Assembly (NCBI GenBank): GCA_017462385.1
Contig: JAFTRE010000021.1
Coordinates: forward strand, 1 to 56,327
Reading direction: 5' to 3'
DNA length: 56,327 nt
From: Clostridia bacterium
GTDB taxonomy: Bacteria; Bacillota; Clostridia; Oscillospirales; CAG-272
The translations under genes were made by a program, and so were the position numbers. Shown in pieces: positions 16,721 through 24,341 of this stretch (position 1 is the first letter of the stretch; the number at the start of each line of letters is the position of its first letter). The notes beneath the pieces are model-generated. The model worked only from the letters and a program-made list of their open reading frames with translations, made no database searches and was not told the origin of the DNA.

Positions 16721-16849
16721 GTTGGTCTCCGTTCCGCCGCCAAGTGCGGCGCATATCAATACCTTTACTATATAAGTCGCCAAAACGGGCGAAAAGTTCC
16801 GCATTTTTGAAAAAAATTGTCCCACAAGCACAAAAATTTTTCAAAACGC

Positions 16850-16878
16850 TTGAAACATACGACAAAATCGTGTAAAAT
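16850..16878 (+). promoter_or_regulatory. Promoter of the cardiolipin synthase gene
   Basis: TTGAAA (16850-16855), 17 bp, TAAAAT (16873-16878). It leaves an untranslated leader of about 85 bases. Confidence 0.72.
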
Positions 16879-16971
16879 TATTTAAATTGATAAATTAAAT
16901 CGGAGTCAGCGGGCAAATACTCAACTTAAAAACGTCCGTCTCCCTCTATCCCCTCAACGGAGGTGTCCAAA

Positions 16972-18507
16972 ATGCAAAAAAGAAAATGGTATCGCGTGCT
17001 GTTGCGCCGCAGACTGATAGTAGCGTTCATATTACTGCTTCAGCTCGCATTTGTATTTATCGCTATTTTTTACGGCAGCCGCTACTATTCCATCGTATCA
17101 TCTGTGCTGGGACTGATCAGCCTGATAGTCTCGCTTTATATTCTCAGTAACAAAAGCAAAAGCGCTTTCAAGCTGACCTGGATCTTTTTAATACTTCTCT
17201 TCCCGCTTTTCGGCGGACTGATGTATGTTTTGTTCAAAATGCAAAGCTCAACTCGCCGCTTTGAACGCAAAAAACGCGAGATAAGCACAAAAATTAGCCC
17301 GTTGTATCACACCTCGGATGCCGCTTACATCCAAGCGTCAGAGGCTTTACCTCAATACAGTCCTCTGATACGTTACCTTGAAAAATTCGCCGGGTTCCCC
17401 GTCTATGCCAACACGGCAACCGAATATCTCTCCCCCGGCGAGGCAAAATTCGAGTGCTTGCTTCGCGAGCTTCGCAAAGCAAAAAAATACATTTTCCTTG
17501 AATATTTTATCATACAAGAAGGCGTCATGTGGGACAGCGTGCTTGAAATACTCAAGCAAAAGGTACAAGAGGGAGTCGAGGTGCGCGTCATGTACGACGA
17601 CATGGGATGTTTTCTTTTGTTGCCCAAAAATTACGCTCAAACGCTGGCAAGCTACGGCATAAAATGTACTGTTTTCAATCCCTTCCGTCCCGTTTTCAGC
17701 GCCGTTCAGAACAACCGCGACCACCGAAAGATAGTTTCCATTGACGGTAAAGTCGCTTTCACCGGCGGCATTAATCTTGCTGACGAATATATCAATGTTC
17801 ACCGCCGTTTCGGGCACTGGAAGGACGCATCGGTCGTGCTTCGCGGACAAGCAGCATGGAGCATGACGCTCATGTTTCTCGAAATGTGGTCAAGCGCCAA
17901 AAATACGGTTGAAGATTATTCGCTCTATCTTCCCGACATGACTCCCTCTGCACAAAGTGCGGCGGGCTTTGTGCAGCCCTATTGCGACAGCCCCATGGAC
18001 ACCGAAAATGTCGGCGAACAGGTATATTTGCAAATACTCGAGCGCGCCCGCGATTATGTATATATATGCACTCCATATCTTATTGCCGACGACAATATGA
18101 TGTCCGCGCTCGCGCTTGCCGCAAAAAGCGGCATCGATGTCCGCATAATCACCCCGCACATACCCGATAAAAAAATAGTTCATACGACTACCCGCTCATA
18201 TTATCATGACCTGATAAGTGCCGGTGTCCGCATATATGAATATTCGAATGGCTTTATGCACTCCAAGACCTTCGTATCAGATGACAGAGTTGCCACCGTC
18301 GGCACGACAAATCTGGATTTTCGCAGTCTTTATCTGCACTTCGAATGCGGCGCGGTATTATACGACAGCCCCGCCATCGCATCTATAAAGCAGGATTTTC
18401 TCGCGACGCTGGAGAAATGCGAGGAAATAACCGAAAAGCAATGCCGCGGCAATATTTTCATCCGCATGTGGAGGGCAATATTGCGTCTGTACGCGCCGCT
18501 GATGTAA
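16972..18507 (+). CDS. cls: Cardiolipin synthase (phospholipase D family)
   Basis: 511 residues. Two N-terminal transmembrane segments (about residues 10-60) and a third hydrophobic stretch precede two PLD catalytic repeats: NRDHRKIVSIDGKVAFTGG (the HKD core appears as HRK...D) and FMHSKTFVSDDRVATVGTTN. The enzyme condenses two phosphatidylglycerol molecules into cardiolipin at the membrane. GGAGG is 8-9 bases before the ATG at 16972; a GTG three codons earlier overlaps the ribosome site and is less likely. Confidence 0.95.
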   Translation: MQKRKWYRVLLRRRLIVAFILLLQLAFVFIAIFYGSRYYSIVSSVLGLISLIVSLYILSNKSKSAFKLTWIFLILLFPLFGGLMYVLFKMQSSTRRFERKKREISTKISPLYHTSDAAYIQASEALPQYSPLIRYLEKFAGFPVYANTATEYLSPGEAKFECLLRELRKAKKYIFLEYFIIQEGVMWDSVLEILKQKVQEGVEVRVMYDDMGCFLLLPKNYAQTLASYGIKCTVFNPFRPVFSAVQNNRDHRKIVSIDGKVAFTGGINLADEYINVHRRFGHWKDASVVLRGQAAWSMTLMFLEMWSSAKNTVEDYSLYLPDMTPSAQSAAGFVQPYCDSPMDTENVGEQVYLQILERARDYVYICTPYLIADDNMMSALALAAKSGIDVRIITPHIPDKKIVHTTTRSYYHDLISAGVRIYEYSNGFMHSKTFVSDDRVATVGTTNLDFRSLYLHFECGAVLYDSPAIASIKQDFLATLEKCEEITEKQCRGNIFIRMWRAILRLYAPLM

Positions 18508-18509
18508 GG

Positions 18510-19484
18510 TCAGGCGTGCGCGGCGGCAACGTCAGACATCAATTTGTTAAGCTCGTCAATGACATTTTGCGGTGATGCTACCTTCATTCGTCCGCAAAAG
18601 CCGACCACCCACGACAAAAACATGGGCGAAACAACGACATTGACTGTTGCTTCAAATCTTCCGCCGTCGCGGCGGCGAATAGAGACGTCGTCTCCGAAGC
18701 GGTCTATGATAACACCCGCCAGCTCGTCGGCACAGTCCAGCACCACGCATTCCCGCTTGCCGCCGAACATTCCGAACACCTGGCGCGAATATATCGCCAT
18801 ATCAAAGTCCTCAAATATCTCCCGCCCGTCTCTCGGCTGCTCGGCGGGAGTAATTTTTTGCATTTTGTCGACGCGATAATGACGAATACCGTCCGCGTCC
18901 GAGTCATATGCGATAAGATAATAGTTTTCGTCATCCCATGTCAGCGCCCAGGGGCTGACGCAGTAGCGCATACCGTCGTGACGAAGCTGCTTTTGCTTAT
19001 CGGGCGTCCAGTCGAAATACTGAAATGTGATGCGGCAGTTTTTGAGCATCGCCGAATGAATGGCGTCAATATTGTAGTAAATACTTTCATTTGCCGTTTT
19101 GATGCGGTTTGCGACATACACCTGCCGCCGCAGCTGCATAGCCTCATAAACGCTGGACATTCCTGACAGCTTTTTTATCAGCTCCCCACTCTTTTTGCGC
19201 GTAATAAAGCGGGAGGACTGCACCGCATCTACGAGCAGCTTCAGCTCGGGCAGCTCAAACAGGCGGTTTGCCACATAATAGCCGACCGATTTGCCGCGGC
19301 GCAGCTCTATATCTATACCGTATTCGCGCAATGCTTCAATGTCGGCATAAAGGCTTTTGCGCTCAGCGTCAATGCCGTACTCGCCAAGCGCTTCAATAAG
19401 CTCTGACATGGTCAGCACGTGATCCTCGTCTGTGCGCTCGAGTAATATTTTCATAAGATAGAGTATTTTCATCTTTTGAGACAT
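18510..19484 (-). CDS. WYL-domain transcriptional regulator
   Basis: 324 residues. The N-terminal winged HTH of DeoR type (VLTMSELIEALGEYGIDAERKSLYADIEALREYGIDIE) is followed by a WYL domain with YCVSPWALTWDDENYYLIAYD and IRHYRVDKMQKI, and a C-terminal WCX-like extension. WYL domains sense nucleic-acid-like or other ligands and often control defence or stress genes. No defence gene is adjacent. Its promoter is followed by an inverted repeat, so it probably autoregulates. It converges on cls with a 2-bp gap. Confidence 0.88.
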   Translation of the reverse strand: MSQKMKILYLMKILLERTDEDHVLTMSELIEALGEYGIDAERKSLYADIEALREYGIDIELRRGKSVGYYVANRLFELPELKLLVDAVQSSRFITRKKSGELIKKLSGMSSVYEAMQLRRQVYVANRIKTANESIYYNIDAIHSAMLKNCRITFQYFDWTPDKQKQLRHDGMRYCVSPWALTWDDENYYLIAYDSDADGIRHYRVDKMQKITPAEQPRDGREIFEDFDMAIYSRQVFGMFGGKRECVVLDCADELAGVIIDRFGDDVSIRRRDGGRFEATVNVVVSPMFLSWVVGFCGRMKVASPQNVIDELNKLMSDVAAAHA

Positions 19485-19498
19485 AACAACATACCCCC

Positions 19499-19558
19499 AA
19501 TTTTATTGTCCTAATATCGGTACAATAAAATTATGCCATATATTTCGCTGTTTGTCAA
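19499..19558 (-). promoter_or_regulatory. Promoter and operator of the WYL regulator gene
   Basis: On the minus strand TTGACA (19558-19553), 17 bp, CATAAT (19535-19530). Overlapping and just downstream is an 11-bp inverted repeat: AATTTTATTGT (19499-19509) and ACAATAAAATT (19522-19532), 12 bp apart. Confidence 0.78.
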
Positions 19559-19575
19559 TATAAATATGCAGAAGC

Positions 19576-19607
19576 AAAAAGCACTGTACAATTTTTAGTA
19601 CAGTGCT
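19576..19607 (-). terminator. Terminator after the 203-residue lipoprotein gene
   Basis: A 10-bp stem AGCACTGTAC / GTACAGTGCT with an 8-base loop, followed by TTTT on the minus strand. Confidence 0.85.
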
Positions 19608-19614
19608 TTGCCTT

Positions 19615-20226
19615 TTATCTCTCGTGGCGGGCAACTATTTCGTTCACGTCTTGCATTTGTGCGCGCGGGATAGGTACAAGAATTATATGCCACCCCACAT
19701 CATCCGTGGTGGGGGGATGGTCGGGATCTTCTTTAAGCTCCACAACTATCTTGTCTTTTTCAATAATATAGCTTGCCATATAGCGCATCGTTCCGCTTGC
19801 CGACGATGTAGCCGTCAATATGATAGCATTCTCCTCAAAGAACTCACTGTCGTATCCATAGCTGAGGTAACTGTCATAATTTCCACTCGTGTCATAACAA
19901 TGCGTAGGGCTAAGCCTAACATATCTCATATAGTAATACACTCCGCAAAGATCCTCAAAGCTCGTGACAGTATATGTCGGAATATCGCCGTCCCCAACAT
20001 GATAGGGTTGCCCCGCCACCGACTTAATAAATGCCGTCGCAGGACTTTGCTTGAGTAACTCATGAGATATCGTGCTAACAGGCTCGGACGTGTCGGGTGC
20101 GGATGTATCCGGTGCCTGTAACGATGTTATCGTACCATCATCGGCAGGTATATCATTTGCGTCACCACACGAGACGAGAGACACGCACAGTAGAAGAGCC
20201 ACTATAATAACTATACTCCGTTTCAT
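19615..20226 (-). CDS. Predicted lipoprotein, unknown function
   Basis: 203 residues. The ATG at 20226 follows AAGGAG; lipobox LVSC (Cys about 20). A Ser/Thr/Pro/Asp-rich linker (TSLQAPDTSAPDTSEPVS) separates the anchor from a globular domain with FEDLCGVYYYMRYVRLSPTH and IIEKDKIVVELKEDPDHPPT. No domain is recognised. It lies 27 bp after the VWA lipoprotein gene, ends at a terminator, and so is likely the second gene of that operon. Confidence 0.75.
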   Translation of the reverse strand: MKRSIVIIVALLLCVSLVSCGDANDIPADDGTITSLQAPDTSAPDTSEPVSTISHELLKQSPATAFIKSVAGQPYHVGDGDIPTYTVTSFEDLCGVYYYMRYVRLSPTHCYDTSGNYDSYLSYGYDSEFFEENAIILTATSSASGTMRYMASYIIEKDKIVVELKEDPDHPPTTDDVGWHIILVPIPRAQMQDVNEIVARHER

Positions 20227-20253
20227 TTTAATACTCCTTGCTTTCACGATATT

Positions 20254-21633
20254 TTACGAGCAATATTCTTTTATGACTCTGACCATAAGATCGTTGAGTT
20301 TTTCCACATTATATTCGCCAACGCTCTGCTCGGCGTGCGCGTTTCCGACTCCGCTGTGGTTGGTCAAAAATGCGTATGTTCCGCCCGTCAATATCGCCAT
20401 ACTGCGGAAAAGCACTTCGCAGGTGGTATCACTTCCGCTCGCCATAACGGGTATTATGCGTATGCCCAGCGTTGCCGCCTGCTCGATTGAGGAACTGAGC
20501 GAGGCTATAACATCCTGCTTTTGGTGAGGCGGCGCATCAAGCACCAAAAACAGCAGCTTTACGCTGTCGCTGTCCCACGCGTGAGCGTTTATGGCGTTAT
20601 CAAGCGCGGTGTGTACCGCCTCGGGGTAGTCACCGCCGCCCTCAGCATGCTGTGCCGAAATATTGGCGATCGACTCAGAAATATCGTCGCGGAAACCGAA
20701 ATAACGTACCACATATTCGTCGCCCTCGTCGCGGTAAAAATTGACGCTGGTGCGTATGGAGGCTACCTTGCTCTCCTTACCAACGCGCTCGACAACATCT
20801 TCAAGCTCGGCCTGCAGATATTTCAACTCATCCGCCATAGAGCCTGTCGTATCAACGACAAACATGAGATCCAGCTTGACCTCCCGTCTTGCCGCCGCGA
20901 GCGACACCTGCAAGCTGTCACTCGCTCCCAGTTCGACAGTTACCGTCTCACAGTCCACGGCGCTGACGCGCACCGATGTCGGCTTATCAGACTCTCGCGC
21001 CTGCTCCGACGCCATGCAGAACAAATATGCCTTGCCCTCATGGTCTGTAACCGTGCTCCAGATATTCTCACCCGCCGCATTCATCAGCTCGACGCGCGCG
21101 CCGCGAATCGGCACACCTCCGTTGCTCACCGTGACCTCAACGCGGCGCTCGATGCTGACATTCCATGCATCAGCAATCCCCCGCCACGCGTCCTGTCCGA
21201 TCTTCTCAAGCCAGTCCGACCACGCGCTGTTATCTCGCCACTCACCTGCCGTAAGCGTACCGGCGCTGTAAACCGTCTGGTCATCACCATAGATAACATC
21301 CCCTCTGACGGCTATCTCAGGCTCTGCCCAGATCTCGGACGGTGCCATGGTCCAATCCTCCACCGCTTCGGTCGCCATAACGTCCGTCACGGCAGAATGA
21401 TAGCTGTCTATCCTATCGTACGCCTCGTCCACGGTATACGTGCCGTCCACACCGTCCGACACCCCGCGCCCGCCTATTTCTCCGTCAACATTGGGCACAT
21501 CCGTAACGACAGGCCCGGCAGACAACACGGTATCATCCTCGCCCGAGGTCTGTGGCGTCTGTTTTGAGCAGGATACTACGCCAAGCAGCATACACGCAGC
21601 AAGCAACAATGCAAAAATACTTTTGAATTTCAT
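20254..21633 (-). CDS. VWA-domain lipoprotein with a CarboxypepD_reg-like module
   Basis: 459 residues. The ATG at 21633 follows AAAGGA. The lipobox is VVSC (Cys about 22). A beta-sandwich of the carboxypeptidase-regulatory type (VEVTVSNGGVPIRGARVELMNAAG) precedes a von Willebrand A domain with an intact MIDAS (LMFVVDTTGSMADEL, then a Thr and an acidic LFLVLDAPPHQ). It is an extracellular metal-dependent adhesion or sensing domain. An ECF-type promoter precedes the gene. Ligand unknown. Confidence 0.85.
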   Translation of the reverse strand: MKFKSIFALLLAACMLLGVVSCSKQTPQTSGEDDTVLSAGPVVTDVPNVDGEIGGRGVSDGVDGTYTVDEAYDRIDSYHSAVTDVMATEAVEDWTMAPSEIWAEPEIAVRGDVIYGDDQTVYSAGTLTAGEWRDNSAWSDWLEKIGQDAWRGIADAWNVSIERRVEVTVSNGGVPIRGARVELMNAAGENIWSTVTDHEGKAYLFCMASEQARESDKPTSVRVSAVDCETVTVELGASDSLQVSLAAARREVKLDLMFVVDTTGSMADELKYLQAELEDVVERVGKESKVASIRTSVNFYRDEGDEYVVRYFGFRDDISESIANISAQHAEGGGDYPEAVHTALDNAINAHAWDSDSVKLLFLVLDAPPHQKQDVIASLSSSIEQAATLGIRIIPVMASGSDTTCEVLFRSMAILTGGTYAFLTNHSGVGNAHAEQSVGEYNVEKLNDLMVRVIKEYCS

Positions 21634-21683
21634 GACAAATTCCTTTCTCCGAGTAGCCTCGGCAATATCGTTTTGCTTATACA

Positions 21684-21708
21684 GACGCGCAAGGCGCAAA
21701 AAAGTTCC
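21684..21708 (-). promoter_or_regulatory. ECF-sigma-type promoter before the VWA lipoprotein gene
   Basis: On the minus strand GGAAC (21708-21704), 16 bp containing a T-run, and CGTC (21687-21684), about 50 bp before the ATG. This matches the usual ECF pattern (GAAC, 16-17 bp, CGTC). No sigma-A elements are evident nearby. Confidence 0.62.
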
Positions 21709-21734
21709 CTGAAAATTAAATTTTTCAAAAAATA

Positions 21735-21766
21735 TGCGCATACACCGTTTCTGCGATGCATGCGCA
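21735..21766 (-). terminator. Terminator after the CHAP hydrolase gene
   Basis: On the minus strand TGCGCAT (21766-21760) pairs with ATGCGCA (21741-21735) across an 18-base loop, then TATTTTTTG. Confidence 0.65.
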
Positions 21767-21776
21767 ATTTTGATTA

Positions 21777-24110
21777 TTAACCTATTCTTTTCTTTCTGAT
21801 AATAATAAATGCTATAAACGCCGCGGCGAGCAATACAACAGCCACAAGCGAGACAATAAGTCCGGTCGACATTCCGGGAGTATCATCGCCGGGTACGCCC
21901 GGGTCAGTGGGGGCAGTCGTAACATCCGCGGCGCGGAAAGTAGCGGTGTACGTCGTATTGCCCTCAACGGGAGTTACGACGGGCGTCCAGCCCACAAACT
22001 CATATCCGTCCTTTTCGGGATTTGCGGGAAGCTCGACAGAGTCGCCGTAATTATATTCGCTTGTCTTGCATACCGTTCCGTCCTCATTGAAAAACGTCAC
22101 GGTATACACGCGCAAAACGCCGTCAAACTGTGCCGTATATTCGGTATCGCCGGTGACAGCGGTGAAATTCTTGTCCCAACCCTTGAAAGTATAATCGTAC
22201 ATTTTATCCGACGTTTTGGCGATAATGCCCTCGTAATTGAGCGTGGGTGTATCGCCGTAATGGTATGTCGCCGTCTCAACCGTTTTGCCGTCGCCGTCAA
22301 TAAATTTGACAGTATAATCGATATATGTACTGTCAAACTGAGCGGCATAGATGGCATCTCCCGTCACGCTTGCAACAGCGGGCGACCAACCGCTAAAGGC
22401 ATATGTATATGTCTCGTCCGCCGCCTTTGTGGGAGTTTCGGCGGGCACGACGACAGTGTCGCCGTACAAATATTCTTTTTCTGCTATAAGCTTTCCGTCG
22501 TCGCCCACAAAGCTGACCTTGTACCTTGCAAGCTCCTCGTTATATGTCGCGGTATACTCGGCGTTTTCGGTAACAGTTGCAACAACAGCCGCACTCCAAC
22601 CCGCAAAAGTGTATTTATACTTGCCGTCGATCACCGTGGGAACATCGGGGATAACGACCGCATCGCCGTAATGATATGTCTTTTCGGCTATCGCCTTGCC
22701 GTCGCGACCGATAAATTTCACGGTATAATCGATATATGTCTGCTCATAAACGGCGCGGCAGACCAAATCCCCCGCCGCCGTGACTTTGCCGTCGGGCAAA
22801 ACATCGACCTTGCCATCACCATTGGTATCCCAACCCGCAAAGGTGTATGTATAAGTGTTATCGGCCGGCTTTGTAGGAGTGGCGGGCTGTGTAACGATAA
22901 CGCCGCTCGGATATGCTCCCGACTGCAACGTATTCTCACCGTCAACAAATTTGACCGTATATTCGCCGCCCTCAGTCCAAACCGCGTAAAGCGTAGTGTC
23001 CTCATCAATATTGAAGCTGTCACCCGAGCGATACTCTGCGGCGGTTGCGTTCTTCTTTGTAGCCCAGCCCACAAAGGTATAGCCCTCTCTTATCGGAGTC
23101 TCCGAGGTCAGCGTTGCGGCAACGCCGTCCGCTTTGGGCTGTGTGGGAACGGTGGTTGAACCGCCGTTGGAATCATAATAAATAGTATATTTTGCACTGG
23201 GAACATACTGGGCATACCCGAGCGATATCCAGCCCTCCTGCCCATCTACAGTTATTTTACCCCAGCCATTCGAGGATATCTCGCTGACTGTTACCTTGTC
23301 GGCATAACCAACACTTCCAATAATGGAATACGAGATGCCGGGGCCCGAACGGACATTGAGATCGGAGGAAGTGACCGTGATAAAATACGTTCCGGTGGTA
23401 TTCTCGGAAAAATCTATCGCGACGGAAGGCCGTGAAGTATACGCGGGAACGCCGTAGCCAACGACATAAGAATCGGTCAGGCTGTATTCCTTGAGTGCAA
23501 CATTGTGAGTAGCCGTGTTACCCTCGACGGTATACACTTTATTACCGTCACAGTAGCGGACAATGCCGATATGGCTTGCCCACTGACGGTTAGCGCCCGC
23601 GGTCTTAAAGAAAATAAGGTCGCCCGTCTCGGGAGTGTAGCCGTCACCGCTTGTATGATATGTAGAATTTTCGCGAAGCCAGTTGACAAGGCGGTCACAG
23701 CTGACCTCGGTCTTGACAACGCTTGTCGAAACATTTGCCTGACGCACGCACCAGGTCACAAACGCACAGCACCAGTTATATCCGTAGCTGACGCCGTTGC
23801 CCTCGTTGTTGTCCAGCTTACCGTAAAGGCGGTTATATTCAACGAAATTTCGTGTACCCGACGAGCCGCCGCCCATATCGGCATCACTGTTACCCTCGTG
23901 GTATCCGAGCTGAGACAGCGCCACCAGTACAACATCCGTCCGCTGGTCGCCTGTCAGCGTCACCGACTGCAACTGTGCGTGATAGGGACTTGCGAGGTAT
24001 TCATTCGAGGCATTATGTATAGGCGCGACCGCCGTTGCGGGCAACACAATCGTTGCCGCGAGCAACAACAGCAGCGCACTGAAAATTCCCGTTCTTTTAC
24101 ATAGCTTCAT
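21777..24110 (-). CDS. Secreted CHAP amidase with SH3b and six InlB-type repeats
   Basis: 777 residues. A signal peptide (SALLLLLAATIVLPATAVA) leads to a CHAP-type domain: Cys in GYNWCCAFVTWC, His in ASHIGIVRY, and an acidic/Asn site at YTVEGNT. An SH3b wall-binding domain follows (LNVRSGPGISYSIIGSVGYADKVTVSEI). Six Flg_new/InlB B-repeats run from about residue 305, each ending near GW or AxF/AVW. The protein ends in one transmembrane helix and RKKRIG, without LPXTG. It probably cleaves peptidoglycan while anchored in the membrane. The ATG at 24110 has GGAG upstream; an ATG 15 bases earlier has none. Confidence 0.88.
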   Translation of the reverse strand: MKLCKRTGIFSALLLLLAATIVLPATAVAPIHNASNEYLASPYHAQLQSVTLTGDQRTDVVLVALSQLGYHEGNSDADMGGGSSGTRNFVEYNRLYGKLDNNEGNGVSYGYNWCCAFVTWCVRQANVSTSVVKTEVSCDRLVNWLRENSTYHTSGDGYTPETGDLIFFKTAGANRQWASHIGIVRYCDGNKVYTVEGNTATHNVALKEYSLTDSYVVGYGVPAYTSRPSVAIDFSENTTGTYFITVTSSDLNVRSGPGISYSIIGSVGYADKVTVSEISSNGWGKITVDGQEGWISLGYAQYVPSAKYTIYYDSNGGSTTVPTQPKADGVAATLTSETPIREGYTFVGWATKKNATAAEYRSGDSFNIDEDTTLYAVWTEGGEYTVKFVDGENTLQSGAYPSGVIVTQPATPTKPADNTYTYTFAGWDTNGDGKVDVLPDGKVTAAGDLVCRAVYEQTYIDYTVKFIGRDGKAIAEKTYHYGDAVVIPDVPTVIDGKYKYTFAGWSAAVVATVTENAEYTATYNEELARYKVSFVGDDGKLIAEKEYLYGDTVVVPAETPTKAADETYTYAFSGWSPAVASVTGDAIYAAQFDSTYIDYTVKFIDGDGKTVETATYHYGDTPTLNYEGIIAKTSDKMYDYTFKGWDKNFTAVTGDTEYTAQFDGVLRVYTVTFFNEDGTVCKTSEYNYGDSVELPANPEKDGYEFVGWTPVVTPVEGNTTYTATFRAADVTTAPTDPGVPGDDTPGMSTGLIVSLVAVVLLAAAFIAFIIIRKKRIG

Positions 24111-24190
24111 TTTCCGTTTCTCCATATTTTGTGATAGTTCAGTAAGATTAAACCATATATATTGTCATATTCAGACTGTTTTCAAACAAA

Positions 24191-24220
24191 ATTATACCAC
24201 ATATACCTACCGTTTGTAAA
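24191..24220 (-). promoter_or_regulatory. Promoter of the CHAP hydrolase gene
   Basis: On the minus strand TTTACA (24220-24215), 18 bp, TATAAT (24196-24191). Confidence 0.7.
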
Positions 24221-24249
24221 TAGCTTTGGCAAAAAATCCGCGTTTCCTA

Positions 24250-24278
24250 TTGAAACCAAAACGGGAATATGATATAAT
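24250..24278 (+). promoter_or_regulatory. Promoter of the GH73 glucosaminidase gene
   Basis: TTGAAA (24250-24255), 17 bp, TATAAT (24273-24278). It is back to back with the CHAP promoter, 30 bp between the two -35 boxes. Confidence 0.8.
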
Positions 24279-24341
24279 TTTATGAAAACATTTCACGCTC
24301 ATGAAAATTTATCGAATCACCGCTATGTGAAAGGAATAAAA

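Noticed and set aside
24050-24110. LPXTG sorting signal in the CHAP protein gene region
   Set aside because: The protein ends in a plain transmembrane helix with RKKRIG; no LPXTG-type motif precedes it.
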